A DNA stretch of 64,000 nucleotides, taken from positions 1-64,000 of the forward strand of contig NZ_JARBFX010000004.1 in assembly GCF_028863665.1 (NCBI RefSeq), in the 5' to 3' direction. Made by a program: the position numbers and the translations under genes. This DNA is from Aquabacter sediminis. GTDB taxonomy: Bacteria > Pseudomonadota > Alphaproteobacteria > Rhizobiales > Xanthobacteraceae. This document shows, piece by piece, positions 25,332 to 37,976 of this stretch; position 1 is the first letter of the stretch, and each line of letters starts with the position of its first letter. The notes under the pieces are model-generated. The model did no database searches, had not been told where the DNA came from, and saw only the letters and a list, made by a program, of their open reading frames with translations.

Positions 25332-26102
25332 GCGGGCAGCCGCCTTGGCGCCGCCCGGGCCGAGGCCCGCCGCCAGCGAGATGGCGAGGCTCTTGGTGAA
25401 GCAGGCATAGGCCCAGTCGGTCAGGTGCAGGCCGTCCAGAATGATGACGGAGGACATGGGGACCTTGTCCTGCTCCACCCAGCGCTTCATCACCTTGTAG
25501 CGCGGGAAGACGGAGACCTTCTCCTCCCGCCCCACGGACGCAATGGTGGCCACCACGCCCGGGCTGTCGGGATCGAGATTGACCCAGGGCGAATATTGCA
25601 GGTCGATCAGCACCACATCCGCCCCCCAGGAGCGGATGAGGTCGATGCCCTTCTTCAGCGGCTCGGCGAAGCGACCGACGCCGAAGCTGCGCAGCGCATA
25701 GTTCGTGCCCACCTGCCAGAGCACCAGATCCGGCTTCAGGTCGCGCACGTCGCGCTCGAATCGCCACAGATTCTCGGCCGCGTCCTCGCCATTGCCGCCG
25801 CGATTGAAGACCTTGATCTCGGCACCGGGATAGCGGGCCTGGAGGTCCGCCTGCAGCAGGGCCGGATAGGTGCGCTCGGTGCTGGAGGCGCCCACCCCGG
25901 TGGTGGAGGAGGAGCCGATGGCGACGATGGTGAGCTTCTTCTGCTTGGCCAGCACCTCGGCGGCGTGGGGCACGGACAATGCCGCCTCCGCCGGGCTGGT
26001 GATGCAGGCCGGGCCGCTTGACTGGGCCACGGCCGCGCCGGGGAGCGACAATGCGGCGCACAGCAGCGCGCCGCCGAACGTGAAGCGGATGGTCCGCGCC
26101 AT
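25329..26102 (-). CDS. Secreted SGNH/GDSL hydrolase
   Basis: This 257-residue protein has a signal peptide (positive MARTIRF, hydrophobic core, AVAQ cleavage site near residue 27), so it acts in the periplasm or outside. The SGNH blocks are visible: block I AIGSSSTTGVGA with the nucleophile Ser, GGNGEDA (block II Gly/Asn), QVGTNYA (block III Asn), and DGLHLTDWAY with the Asp-x-x-His pair. These enzymes remove acyl or acetyl groups from polysaccharides, lipids or peptidoglycan. The target here is unknown. HdeD-like and L,D-transpeptidase genes lie upstream on the same strand. Confidence 0.85.
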   Translation of the reverse strand: MARTIRFTFGGALLCAALSLPGAAVAQSSGPACITSPAEAALSVPHAAEVLAKQKKLTIVAIGSSSTTGVGASSTERTYPALLQADLQARYPGAEIKVFNRGGNGEDAAENLWRFERDVRDLKPDLVLWQVGTNYALRSFGVGRFAEPLKKGIDLIRSWGADVVLIDLQYSPWVNLDPDSPGVVATIASVGREEKVSVFPRYKVMKRWVEQDKVPMSSVIILDGLHLTDWAYACFTKSLAISLAAGLGPGGAKAAAR

Positions 26103-26131
26103 GATGATGCCGTCCCCGCCTGCGCCGCCGT

Positions 26132-26704
26132 TCAGTGGGCGTTCTTGAGCGACCAGCCGAACACGGCGGTGGCCACCCCGTTGATGATGAGATCGAGGCC
26201 CAGGAACAGGCCGAGGATGAAGACCGAGTTCACCGGCCAGCCAGCCATGATCTCGATGCCCAGCAGCAGGGTGATGATGCCGGACAGCAGCAGGAAGCCC
26301 CAGCCCTTGGCCGGGCGGGCGCCGAAGCTGGCGAAGATGCGGAAGATGCCGCCGATCACGAGGGACACGCCGATGAAGAGCGTGATGATGCCCGCCGCCA
26401 GCAGCGGCTGGTACATGATCAGGCCGCCGGCGATCACATAGAGCACACCCGCCAGCGCCCAGAACAGGAAGCGGCCCCAGCTCTGCACCCGGAAGGCATG
26501 GAGCACCTGCACCACGCCGCCCACCAGCACCATGGCGCCCACATAGAGCGCGGTGGCCACCGTGCTGGCCAGCAGGTGGCCCAGCGCCACAAAGCCCAGA
26601 ATCACGAAGGCGACGCCGAGCGCGACGAACCAGCCCCAGCCGGCCTTGATGGAGGTGAGCTGGTCACGCGTGGCTGAGCCGGGCGTCGGGATGGTGGTGG
26701 GCAT
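26132..26704 (-). CDS. HdeD-family membrane protein
   Basis: This 190-residue protein has six hydrophobic segments in three repeated pairs, the pattern of HdeD (acid-resistance membrane protein, DUF308 repeats). Examples are WFVALGVAFVILGFVALGH, LFWALAGVLYVIAGGLIMY and GWGFLLLSGIITLLLGIEIMAGWP. The N-terminus is a short cytoplasmic Thr/Pro-rich tail. Start 26704 has CGGAG nearby; the upstream extension lacks helix character. It lies 29 bp from the downstream SGNH gene, so co-transcription is likely. Exact function outside enterics is not known. Confidence 0.85.
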   Translation of the reverse strand: MPTTIPTPGSATRDQLTSIKAGWGWFVALGVAFVILGFVALGHLLASTVATALYVGAMVLVGGVVQVLHAFRVQSWGRFLFWALAGVLYVIAGGLIMYQPLLAAGIITLFIGVSLVIGGIFRIFASFGARPAKGWGFLLLSGIITLLLGIEIMAGWPVNSVFILGLFLGLDLIINGVATAVFGWSLKNAH

Positions 26705-26815
26705 GGAGGGAACTCCGAACGGCAGGGAAGCTGTTCGCCTTGCTATCACATTCCCGTCAGGGCCGGGAGGAAATTGGCGCTTCTCCCCCTGCAGCCGGTG
26801 GCCGCTCCCCCAACG

Positions 26816-26841
26816 AAAAAGGGCGCCCGATGGGGCGCCCT
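26816..26841 (-). terminator. Rho-independent terminator of the L,D-transpeptidase gene
   Basis: On the minus strand AGGGCGCCC-CATC-GGGCGCCC is followed by TTTTT. It lies 25 bp past the stop codon of the L,D-transpeptidase gene. The strong 8-bp stem and T-run make this a classic intrinsic terminator, isolating that gene from hdeD. Confidence 0.85.
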
Positions 26842-26865
26842 GATCGAAAGGGGAAGACGCTGGAC

Positions 26866-28149
26866 TCAGCGCTGCGCGGTGGGCGCGCCCGTCTGGGCGG
26901 ATGCGGACTGGGACCCGGTCTTCGGCATGATGACCACCTTGGTGCCCACCTTCACGCGCTCATAGAGGTCTTCCACATCGTCATTGAGCATGCGGATACA
27001 GCCGGAGGACACGAACTTGCCGATGGTCTGCGGCTCGTTGGTCCCGTGGATGCGGTAGATGGTGCTGCCCAGATAGAGAGTGCGCGCGCCGAGCGGGTTG
27101 CCCGGCCCGCCCGCCATGAAGCGCGGCAGGTAGGGCTGGCGTTCGATCATCTCCGCCGGCGGGCGCCAATCGGCCCATTCCGCCTTCCGGGTGATCTTCT
27201 CGGTGCCCTGCCAGGTAAAGCCCTCGCGGCCGACGCCGATGCCGTAGCGCATCGCCTTGCCGTTGCCGAGCACGTAATAGAGGTACGTGTTGGGCGTATC
27301 GATGATGATGGTCCCGGCGGGCTGGCTGGTCACATAGTCCACCGTCTGGCGGCGGAACCGCGAATCCACCGGCTCGCTCGGATCCACATTCTCGATGCGG
27401 GGGCCGGACGGGGCCTGGGTGGTGCCGGGCACCACGGGCGAATTGGAGGCGTAGGACCCGGCGGGAGCGGGGGCCGCATCACGCACATAGCCCCCGGGGG
27501 CGTAGGAAGCGTTCTGCGGCGCAGGGGCGACGCCCTGCTGGCTGGCGCGCGCCTGCTGGAGAAGCTGGTCCTGCTGATAGGAACCCGCATAGCCGCCGGC
27601 GGGCGGCGGCTCGGCCGGCTGCGCCGCCGCATAGCCCGGCTGGGCCTGATAGACCGGCTGCTGCTGATAGGAGGGCTGCGCCTGCTGGTAGCCGCCCTGC
27701 TGATAGCCGGGCTGGGCGCCGTAATTGGCGGCCGGCTGCTGCGCCGGGATCGAGCCGGTGGCGCCGGGCGGGGTGATGGCCATGGGCTGGTTGCTGGGCG
27801 CGGCCGCCTGCTGGGCGCCGGGCTGGTAGCCATAGCCTGGCTGGACATAGCCCTGGGTCTGGCCCTGTCCCTGCACGCCAGCCGGCGGCGCGATGGGCGC
27901 GCTCTGCACGGCCTGCTGCCGGGAATAGGGATCGCGCGCATAGGGGTCGTTATAGCCCGGCACGCTGCCGGAGGGCACGACGCCCGTTGCCGAGGGAGAT
28001 TCGGAGGTGATGGCGCCCGTCGCTTCCGGGTCTGCCTGCGCCTGCACCTGCACATAGGTGGTGCTGTAGGGCACACGCGATTGAGCGTGGGCGGACATGG
28101 CGAGGACAGAGACCCCGAGGGCCGTGAAGAGAGTGGTGCGCAGCATCAT
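26866..28149 (-). CDS. L,D-transpeptidase (YkuD domain) with Gln/Pro/Gly-rich stalk
   Basis: This 427-residue exported protein has an N-terminal signal (MLRTTLFTALGVSVLAMSAHAQ). Residues ~40-235 are a low-complexity stalk of Gln, Pro, Gly, Ala and Tyr. Residues ~270-400 are the YkuD catalytic domain: IIIDTPNTYLYYV at its start, IHGTNEPQTIG and the active-site SSGCIRMLNDD with catalytic Cys. These enzymes form 3-3 cross-links in peptidoglycan or attach proteins to it. In Rhizobiales they are important for polar growth. The stalk would carry the domain to the glycan layer. A clear terminator follows. Confidence 0.93.
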   Translation of the reverse strand: MMLRTTLFTALGVSVLAMSAHAQSRVPYSTTYVQVQAQADPEATGAITSESPSATGVVPSGSVPGYNDPYARDPYSRQQAVQSAPIAPPAGVQGQGQTQGYVQPGYGYQPGAQQAAAPSNQPMAITPPGATGSIPAQQPAANYGAQPGYQQGGYQQAQPSYQQQPVYQAQPGYAAAQPAEPPPAGGYAGSYQQDQLLQQARASQQGVAPAPQNASYAPGGYVRDAAPAPAGSYASNSPVVPGTTQAPSGPRIENVDPSEPVDSRFRRQTVDYVTSQPAGTIIIDTPNTYLYYVLGNGKAMRYGIGVGREGFTWQGTEKITRKAEWADWRPPAEMIERQPYLPRFMAGGPGNPLGARTLYLGSTIYRIHGTNEPQTIGKFVSSGCIRMLNDDVEDLYERVKVGTKVVIMPKTGSQSASAQTGAPTAQR

Positions 28150-28395
28150 GGACTCGGTGCTAATCCTGAAACGTGACGAAATTGGAAACGGCCTGCGTTT
28201 TTTTTTCCGCCTCGATGGCGTGAAGCTCTCGCGGCCCTACTTGGTTCCGTGTAGCCCAATTGCCGTGCGTTCATGACGGCACCATTAGACCTATGCTCCG
28301 GGGCGTGCAACGCGCAGGGAACGCGCGGTGGCGTGCTTCGCGATTTTGTCATCATGCGTTGCAGAAAGGTGGCGCTTGAATTGAGGTCGGAATAA

Positions 28396-28415
28396 ACATA
28401 AAGATATGTTTATGT
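28396..28415. promoter_or_regulatory. Operator-like dyad over the start of the ArsR-methyltransferase gene
   Basis: ACATAAA-GATATG-TTTATGT is a perfect dyad with 7-base arms. A second overlapping dyad (ATAAACAT/ATGTTTAT, 28392-28413) uses many of the same bases. The AT-rich site stands out in GC-rich surroundings and covers the ATG at 28406. It resembles the palindromes used by ArsR-type SahR regulators of methionine-cycle genes, so autorepression of the regulator-metF-metH unit is likely. Confidence 0.6.
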
Positions 28416-29458
28416 CTTTAGGCCGATCCTCAGCGCGCCCCGCGCCCTTGTCCTATGCCGCCTTGCTGGAGGGCCTCAAGGCCGCCGGAGAGGACACGCG
28501 CCTGCGCCTTCTCGCGGTGCTGGACGCAGCGGAGCTGACTGTCACTGACCTGACCGAGGTGATGGGGCAGTCCCAGCCGCGCATTTCACGCCATCTCAAG
28601 CTGCTGGCGGAGGCTGGCCTGGTGGAGCGGCACCGGGAGGCCAGCTGGGTCTTCTATCGTCGCGCCGGCACCGGGCCCGGCGGTCAGGTGGCCGCTGGCC
28701 TGCTCGATCTGCTCGACCCTGCCGATCCCATGGTGTCGCGGGACCGGGCGCGCCTCGCCGAGGTGCGCGCCCAGCGCGCCGCACAGGCCCAGACCTATTT
28801 CGCCGCCCATGCGGCGCACTGGGATGCCATCCGATCCCTCCATGTGCCCGAGGCGCAGGTGGAGGCCGCCATCCTGGACGCGCTCGGCCCCGAGCCCATC
28901 GGGGATCTCCTGGATCTGGGCACCGGCACTGGCCGGATGCTGGAAATCTTCTCGCCCCGCATTGGCCAGGGCCTGGGCATCGACCTGTCGCCCGACATGC
29001 TGGGGGTGGCGCGGGTGAACCTGGAAAAGGCGGGCATTCGCAATTGCTCGGTCCGCCAGGGCGACATCTATGCGCCGCCGGCCGGCACCGGCTTCGACGC
29101 CATCATCGTCCACCAGGTGCTGCACTTCCTGGACGAGCCGGCCCGCGCGCTGCGCGAGGCGGCGCGCCTCCTGAGGCCGGGAGGGCGCCTCCTGGTGGTC
29201 GATTTCGCCCCTCACGATTTGGAATTCCTGCGCGAGGCCCACGCCCATCGCCGCCTCGGCTTTGCCGCCGAGACGGTGGCCGGCTGGATGGCGCAGGCGG
29301 GCCTGCGGCCTGACCTCCACCGCACCCTCGTGCCCTCCGGGGGCGGGGCCGACACTCTTACCGTCTCGCTCTGGCTCGGGCGCGCGGCCCTGCCGCCCAC
29401 CGGCAGCGGGCCCGCCGGGCAGGACAGGATGACCTGGGAAATGAAGGAAATCGCGTGA
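28406..29458 (+). CDS. ArsR-family regulator fused to SAM-dependent methyltransferase (SahR-like)
   Basis: This ~350-residue protein has an ArsR winged helix at about residues 15-90 (LKAAGEDTRLRLLAVLDAAEL, MGQSQPRISRHLKLLAEAGLVERH). The metal-binding cysteines of ArsR are absent. From ~125 a methyltransferase fold follows with motif I LLDLGTGTGRMLE, IDLSPDMLGVAR and VVDFAPHDLEFLR. Proteins of this build (SahR) are known to respond to S-adenosylhomocysteine and control methionine-cycle genes. The gene overlaps metF, supporting that role. The exact start (28406 or ATG 28412) is open because the operator-like dyad covers it. Methyltransferase activity is unproven and the domain may only bind ligand. 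Confidence 0.85.
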   Translation: MFMSLGRSSARPAPLSYAALLEGLKAAGEDTRLRLLAVLDAAELTVTDLTEVMGQSQPRISRHLKLLAEAGLVERHREASWVFYRRAGTGPGGQVAAGLLDLLDPADPMVSRDRARLAEVRAQRAAQAQTYFAAHAAHWDAIRSLHVPEAQVEAAILDALGPEPIGDLLDLGTGTGRMLEIFSPRIGQGLGIDLSPDMLGVARVNLEKAGIRNCSVRQGDIYAPPAGTGFDAIIVHQVLHFLDEPARALREAARLLRPGGRLLVVDFAPHDLEFLREAHAHRRLGFAAETVAGWMAQAGLRPDLHRTLVPSGGGADTLTVSLWLGRAALPPTGSGPAGQDRMTWEMKEIA

Positions 29459-30375
29459 TGACGACCCCCATCCGGGCCAGCCGGGAACTGGGCAGGACCC
29501 CCGTGAGCGTCTCCTTCGAGTTCTTCCCGCCCAAGACGGAGGAGATGGAGCGCAACCTCTGGGCGAGCATCGCCCGCCTTGCGCCGCTCGGGCCCAAGTT
29601 CGTGTCCGTCACCTATGGCGCCGGCGGGTCCACCCGCGAGCGCACCCATGCCACCGTGGCGCGCCTGGTGCAGGAGACGGACCTGCAGCCCGCCGCGCAC
29701 CTGACCTGCGTCGCCGCCAGCCGGGCGGAAATCGACGAGGTGGTGCGCGCCTATAGGCAGGCAGGCGTGCGCCACATCGTCGCGCTCAGGGGCGATCCCA
29801 CCACCGGGGTGGGCACCGCCTATGAGCCTCACCCCGACGGCTATGCCCATGCCTGCGACCTGGTGGCGGGGATCCGCAAGCAGGGAGATTTCGAGGTGTC
29901 GGTCTCGGCCTATCCCGAGAAGCACCCGGAAAGCCCTTCCATCGACGCGGACATCGACTATCTCAAGGCCAAGGTGGATGCGGGCGCCACCCGCGCCATC
30001 ACCCAGTTCTTCTTCGAGAATGACGTCTATTTCCGGTACCTGGACAAGGTGCGGGCGGCCGGCATCACCATTCCCATCGTCCCCGGCATCCTGCCGGTGA
30101 CCAATTTCAAGCAGGCCGCGAGCTTCGCCGCCCGCACCGGCGCCTCGATGCCCGCCTGGCTCGCCCGGCGGTTCGAGGGACTGGATGGCGATCCCGAGAC
30201 CCGCAAGCTGATCGCCGCCGCCGTCGCGGCCGAGCAGGCCACAGACCTGGTTGATCGCGGCGTGGGCGAGATCCATTTCTATACCCTCAACCGGGCGGAC
30301 CTGGTCTATGCCATCTGCCACCTGCTGGGCTTGCGCGACCGGCCCGCAGCCCCGCCGCAAGCCTTGGCGGTCTAA
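29458..30375 (+). CDS. metF: Methylenetetrahydrofolate reductase
   Basis: This 305-residue FAD TIM-barrel enzyme reduces 5,10-methylene-THF to 5-methyl-THF, the methyl donor for MetH downstream. VSFEFFPPKTEEME carries the catalytic Glu, and FVSVTYGAGGSTRERTH, HIVALRGDP and AITQFFFENDVYFRY are MetF-typical. ATG 29458 overlaps the regulator stop by one base (an in-frame GTG lies three bases earlier), with AAGGAAA upstream. The coupling with the SAM/SAH-sensing regulator and the next gene metH makes a methionine-cycle operon. Confidence 0.96.
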   Translation: MTTPIRASRELGRTPVSVSFEFFPPKTEEMERNLWASIARLAPLGPKFVSVTYGAGGSTRERTHATVARLVQETDLQPAAHLTCVAASRAEIDEVVRAYRQAGVRHIVALRGDPTTGVGTAYEPHPDGYAHACDLVAGIRKQGDFEVSVSAYPEKHPESPSIDADIDYLKAKVDAGATRAITQFFFENDVYFRYLDKVRAAGITIPIVPGILPVTNFKQAASFAARTGASMPAWLARRFEGLDGDPETRKLIAAAVAAEQATDLVDRGVGEIHFYTLNRADLVYAICHLLGLRDRPAAPPQALAV

Positions 30376-30468
30376 ATTCCTCAGAGCCTGACCCGATCGG
30401 GCCACATGAACCCGGTCGGAGCGTGCTTCAGAAAATTCTGCCGGCCCCCCGGCCAAGACGAGCCAGCC

Positions 30469-34197
<3,729 letters not shown>

Positions 34198-34204
34198 GGC
34201 CTGC

Positions 34205-34239
34205 GGCGAGCGGGATCTATTGGGGCGAGCGGGATCTAT
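34205..34239. repeat. 16-bp direct repeat with 19-bp period
   Basis: GGCGAGCGGGATCTAT occurs at 34205-34220 and again at 34224-34239. The second copy covers the stop codon of the hybrid kinase gene on the minus strand. It fills almost the whole gap between the converging metH and kinase genes and is probably a slippage duplication. Confidence 0.7.
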
Positions 34240-35825
34240 GTCCCGCCGCCCGCTTCAGCCAGCAAGGCGTGGAGGCGCCCGGCCAGGGTGTCGGTGGTGA
34301 AGGGCTTCACCAGCAGGTCCATGCCTTCGGTGATGAAGTCCGGACGCCGGGCGGCATCTGCCGCGTAGCCGGTGATGAACAGCACCGGCAGGCCCGGCCG
34401 AAGCTGGCGCACGAAGTCCGCCAGCTGGCGCCCGTCCATGCCGCCGGGCAGGCCGATATCCGTGACCATGGCCCGCACCTCCAGGCCGCCGCCCAGCAAT
34501 TCCAGCGCCGTCGGCCCGTCCTCCGCCGTGATGGGATCGTAGCCCAGCGCGGTCAGGATTTCCGCCACCAGATGGCGCACCTGGGGTTCGTCCTCCACCA
34601 GGAGCAGGCGCTCCCCTTGCCCGTGATGGGGGCTGGCCGGTGCCGGGGCCGGTCGCGCCGTGTCGCCTTCCGCAACGCACAGATGAAGCACGGCGCGCGT
34701 GCCTTCTCCTGGCGTCGAGGTCAGGGTCAGGTTGCCGCCGCTCTGCTTGGCGAAGCCATGGATCATGGACAGGCCGAGCCCGGTGCCCTGGCCATAGGGC
34801 TTGGTGGTGAAGAAGGGCTCGAAGGCCCGCGCCAGCACCTCCGGGCTCATGCCCGCGCCGGTATCGGAGACGGTGATGGCGATGATGTCGGGCTTGCCGT
34901 CGCGCTCCGTCTCCAGCGCCGTCTCGATGGCGAGGCGCCCGCCGGCGGGCATGGCGTCGCGGGAGTTCAAGGCGAGGTTGAGGACCGCATTCTCCAATTG
35001 GTTTGGATCGGTCCAGGCGGGCGGCAGGGGCGCGGCCAGCTCCAGCGAGACCGCGATGCCCTCGCCCAGCGTGCGGGCGAGCATGTCCTGCATGGCGAAC
35101 AAGGTGGCGTTCACGTCCACCGCTTGCATCTTCAGCGGCTGGCGGCGACCGAAGGCCAGGAGGCGCTGGGTGAGGCGCGCGGCGCGCTCGGCCGCGGTGA
35201 GCGCCAGCTCCACATACCGGTCCGCCTCGGCGATGCGCCCGGCATGGATGCGCGCGCGCAGCAGTTCCAGCGAGCCCATGATGCCGGCGAGTACATTGTT
35301 GAAATCATGGGCGATGCCGCCGGTCAGCTGCCCCACCGCCTCCATCTTCTGGGCCTGGAACAGGGCCTCCCGGGTCTCTTCGAGCGCCTGCTGGGCCTTG
35401 CGCCGCTCGGTGATGTCGCGGGTGACCTTGGCATAGCCGATGAGCACGCCGTCCTTGTCGCGCACGGCGTCCAGCAGCACGCTGGCGAAGAAGCGCTCGC
35501 CATCCTTGCGGACGCGCCAGCCTTCCTTCTCATACTTGCCCGTGAGCGCGGCGGTGGCGAGCGCGCGGTCGGGCTCGCCGGCGGCCACGTCCTCCGGCGT
35601 GAAGAACTGGGCGTAGGGGGCGCCGATGATCTCTGCGGCGGAATAGCCCTTGATGCGCTCGGCACCGGGGTTCCAGGTGCACACGCGACCATTGGCGTCG
35701 AGCATGAAGATGGCGCAGTCGGTCACCCCCTCGAAGAGGATGCGCAATTGCTGCTCGGTTCCAAGACCGGCAAGGCGACTATCGGGGTCCAGCTGAAGCT
35801 GGGCGGGGATCGGCCGGCGGCCCAT
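34236..35825 (-). CDS. Hybrid sensor histidine kinase (PAS-HisKA-HATPase-REC)
   Basis: This 529-residue soluble hybrid kinase has a PAS domain (about 25-140: ILFEGVTDCAIFMLDANGRVCTWN, then GYAKVTRDITERRKA) and a HisKA box with phospho-His in LTGGIAHDFNNVLAGI. The HATPase part has NAVLNLALNSRDAMP (N box), DTGAGM (G1) and GTGLGLSMIHG (G2). A C-terminal receiver starts RLLLVEDEPQVRHLV, with acceptor Asp in MVTDIGLPGG and a conserved Lys in LVKPF. No membrane segment is seen, so it senses a cytoplasmic cue. ATG 35825 has GGAAGA upstream; the longer frame starts with TTG. The output partner is not in the neighbourhood. Confidence 0.92.
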   Translation of the reverse strand: MGRRPIPAQLQLDPDSRLAGLGTEQQLRILFEGVTDCAIFMLDANGRVCTWNPGAERIKGYSAAEIIGAPYAQFFTPEDVAAGEPDRALATAALTGKYEKEGWRVRKDGERFFASVLLDAVRDKDGVLIGYAKVTRDITERRKAQQALEETREALFQAQKMEAVGQLTGGIAHDFNNVLAGIMGSLELLRARIHAGRIAEADRYVELALTAAERAARLTQRLLAFGRRQPLKMQAVDVNATLFAMQDMLARTLGEGIAVSLELAAPLPPAWTDPNQLENAVLNLALNSRDAMPAGGRLAIETALETERDGKPDIIAITVSDTGAGMSPEVLARAFEPFFTTKPYGQGTGLGLSMIHGFAKQSGGNLTLTSTPGEGTRAVLHLCVAEGDTARPAPAPASPHHGQGERLLLVEDEPQVRHLVAEILTALGYDPITAEDGPTALELLGGGLEVRAMVTDIGLPGGMDGRQLADFVRQLRPGLPVLFITGYAADAARRPDFITEGMDLLVKPFTTDTLAGRLHALLAEAGGGT

Positions 35826-35931
35826 TCTTGATCTTCCGGCTCCATGCGAGATGGGGGACGGATGATAACGCCCCAAATGGAAAACCGGCTACCCTAACCG
35901 CTTCACAAACTGGCCAGACGGCGCCAGCGGC

Positions 35932-37431
35932 TCAATCCTCCTCCGCCCGGAACCGGTCGAGACCCTTGAGAACGAAAGGCGCCAGGAGGGCGAGGGCGGC
36001 CACCGCGAGCAGGGTCGCCGAGATCGGGCTTTGCACCAGAACCAGGGGGTCGCCGAGGCTGATGGAGAGCGCCCGCCGCAATTGCGCCTCCGCCATGGGG
36101 CCGAGAATCAGCCCCACCACCACGGGCGCGATGGGATAGTCGAAGCGCCGCATGAGGTAGCCGAGGATGCCGAAGGCGCCGAGCATGCTCAGTTCCACCA
36201 CCGAGGGCTTGGCCGCGATGGTGCCCATGGTGGCGAACACAAGGATGCCGGCATAAAGCCAGGGCTGGGGAATGGCGAGCAGGCGCACCCACAGCCCCAC
36301 CAGCGGCAGGTTCAGCACCAGCAGCATGACATTGGCGATATAGAGCGAGGCGATGAGGCCCCACACCAGTTGCGGGTGATCGGCAAACAGAAGCGGGCCA
36401 GGATTGAGGCCATATTGCTGGAAGCCCGCCAGCATCATGGCGGCGGTGGCGGAGGTGGGCAGGCCCAGCGTCAGCAGCGGCACCAAGGTTCCGGCGGCGG
36501 AGGCATTGTTGGCGGCCTCGGGGCCGGCCACGCCCTCGATGGCGCCCTTGCCGAATTCCTCCGGGTGCTTGGTGAGGCGCCGCTCGATGGCATAGGACAG
36601 GAAGGTGGGGATTTCTGCGCCGCCCGCCGGCAGGGCGCCGATGGGAAAGCCCAGGAAGGTGCCACGGATCCAAGGCTTCCAGGATCGGCGCCAGTCGTCG
36701 AGGCTCATCCAGAGCGAACCCTTCACCGCCAGCACCTCTTCGGGGTCGGTGTGGCGGCGGGAGGCCACGAACAGCGCCTCGCCCACCGCGAACAGGCCCA
36801 CCGCCAGCGTGGTGATCTCCACGCCATCCAGCAGTTCCGGCATGCCGAAGCCCAGCCGCGCCTGTCCGGTGAGCTTGTCGATGCCCACCAGCCCCAAAGC
36901 CAGGCCGATGAACAGGCTGGTGAGCCCGCGCACGGGAGAATCGCCGAAGGTTGCGGACACCGTGACGAAGGCCACGCACATGAGGGCGAAATAGTCCTCC
37001 GGCCCGAACTTGACCGCGATCTCCACCAATGTGGGCGCAAGGAACGTCAGGCCCAGCGTGGCGATGGTGCCGGCCACGAAGGAGCCGATGGCGGAGGTGG
37101 CAAGCGCCGGCCCGCCCCGGCCGGCCTTGGCCATCTTGTTGCCCTCCAGCGCGGTGGCCATGGAGGCGCTCTCGCCGGGGGTGTTGATGAGGATGGCGGT
37201 AGTGGAGCCGCCATACATGCCGCCATAATAGATGCCGGCGAACATGATGAGCGAGCCGGTGGGGTCGAGCTTGTAGGTCACCGGCAAGAGCAGGGCGACG
37301 GTGAGCGCCGGCCCGATGCCCGGCAGCACGCCCACCGCCGTCCCCAGCAGCACGCCGATGAGCGCGAACAGCAGGTTGGTGGGCGCGATGGCGAAGCTGA
37401 GCCCGTGGAGAAGCTGCGCGAAGGTATCCAT
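35932..37431 (-). CDS. tctA: Tripartite tricarboxylate transporter, large permease TctA
   Basis: This 499-residue protein with about 12 hydrophobic segments is the main membrane component of a TTT-family importer of citrate-like or other carboxylates. The family signature [42 protein letters not shown] appears after residue 30. [12 protein letters not shown] and the second half repeat [21 protein letters not shown] and [23 protein letters not shown] are also typical. It is the last gene of tctC-tctB-tctA, starting eight bases after tctB ends. Substrate specificity rests with TctC and is unknown. Confidence 0.93.
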   Translation of the reverse strand: MDTFAQLLHGLSFAIAPTNLLFALIGVLLGTAVGVLPGIGPALTVALLLPVTYKLDPTGSLIMFAGIYYGGMYGGSTTAILINTPGESASMATALEGNKMAKAGRGGPALATSAIGSFVAGTIATLGLTFLAPTLVEIAVKFGPEDYFALMCVAFVTVSATFGDSPVRGLTSLFIGLALGLVGIDKLTGQARLGFGMPELLDGVEITTLAVGLFAVGEALFVASRRHTDPEEVLAVKGSLWMSLDDWRRSWKPWIRGTFLGFPIGALPAGGAEIPTFLSYAIERRLTKHPEEFGKGAIEGVAGPEAANNASAAGTLVPLLTLGLPTSATAAMMLAGFQQYGLNPGPLLFADHPQLVWGLIASLYIANVMLLVLNLPLVGLWVRLLAIPQPWLYAGILVFATMGTIAAKPSVVELSMLGAFGILGYLMRRFDYPIAPVVVGLILGPMAEAQLRRALSISLGDPLVLVQSPISATLLAVAALALLAPFVLKGLDRFRAEED

Positions 37432-37439
37432 GGCCGGCC

Positions 37440-37910
37440 TCAGATCAGCTGTTCGAGGGGCCCGGTGGGCAAGGTGAGGGACAAGAGCTTGGCAAAGAGC
37501 AGGTAGGCCACCAGCCCCAGCCCCACCCCGATGCCGAAATCAACCAGAAGCGCCCGCCGCCCGAAGGCACGGGCGGTGGCCGCGAACAGCACGGCGGTGG
37601 CGATGATGAAGCCGCCGCCAAAGGCGATGATGGCGATGAGGGCGGCAAGCCCGCCCACGATCCACAGGATGGCACCGAGGTCGCCAGGCTCCCGGTGGGG
37701 CATGGCGCCGCGCCAGGCATTGACGAAATTGGCCACCGCCAGCACCGCGAGCCCGGCCGCCACCACCTTGGGTGCGGCGTCCGGCCCCAGGCCATAGGGG
37801 GAGAGGGCGCTCAATTTGGTGGCGTCCCACCAGATCACGCCGGCAAGGCCCGCGAGCGCTGCGGCGATCACGATCCCGGCCTTGTCCGGCCCCTTCACCT
37901 TGCTGTTCAT
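37440..37910 (-). CDS. tctB: Tripartite tricarboxylate transporter, small permease TctB
   Basis: This 156-residue protein with four hydrophobic segments is the small subunit of the TTT system. The first helix [24 protein letters not shown], the [19 protein letters not shown] segment and the C-terminal paired helices fit TctB, which is weakly conserved in sequence and recognised mainly by position and topology. It lies between tctC and tctA, and a strong hairpin separates it from tctC. Confidence 0.85.
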   Translation of the reverse strand: MNSKVKGPDKAGIVIAAALAGLAGVIWWDATKLSALSPYGLGPDAAPKVVAAGLAVLAVANFVNAWRGAMPHREPGDLGAILWIVGGLAALIAIIAFGGGFIIATAVLFAATARAFGRRALLVDFGIGVGLGLVAYLLFAKLLSLTLPTGPLEQLI

Positions 37911-37945
37911 GCGGCTCCCCCTGCCGGCTTCATCCGTGTCACACG

Positions 37946-37969
37946 AAAAGGGGCGCCGCGCGGCGCCCC
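37946..37969 (-). terminator. Stem-loop with T-run between tctC and tctB
   Basis: GGGGCGCCGC/GCGGCGCCCC is a perfect 20-base palindrome. On the minus strand it is followed by TTTT. It sits just behind tctC but ahead of tctB and tctA in the same direction. It probably ends most transcripts after the receptor gene or protects its 3' end, giving receptor excess over permease. Confidence 0.75.
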
Positions 37970-37976
37970 GGACGGC

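Noticed and set aside
30376-30468. Possible SAM riboswitch ahead of metH
   Set aside because: The 93-bp gap shows only a short CCGATCGG-like hairpin and none of the conserved SAM-II or SAM-I core. Control by the adjacent ArsR-type regulator is a better explanation.
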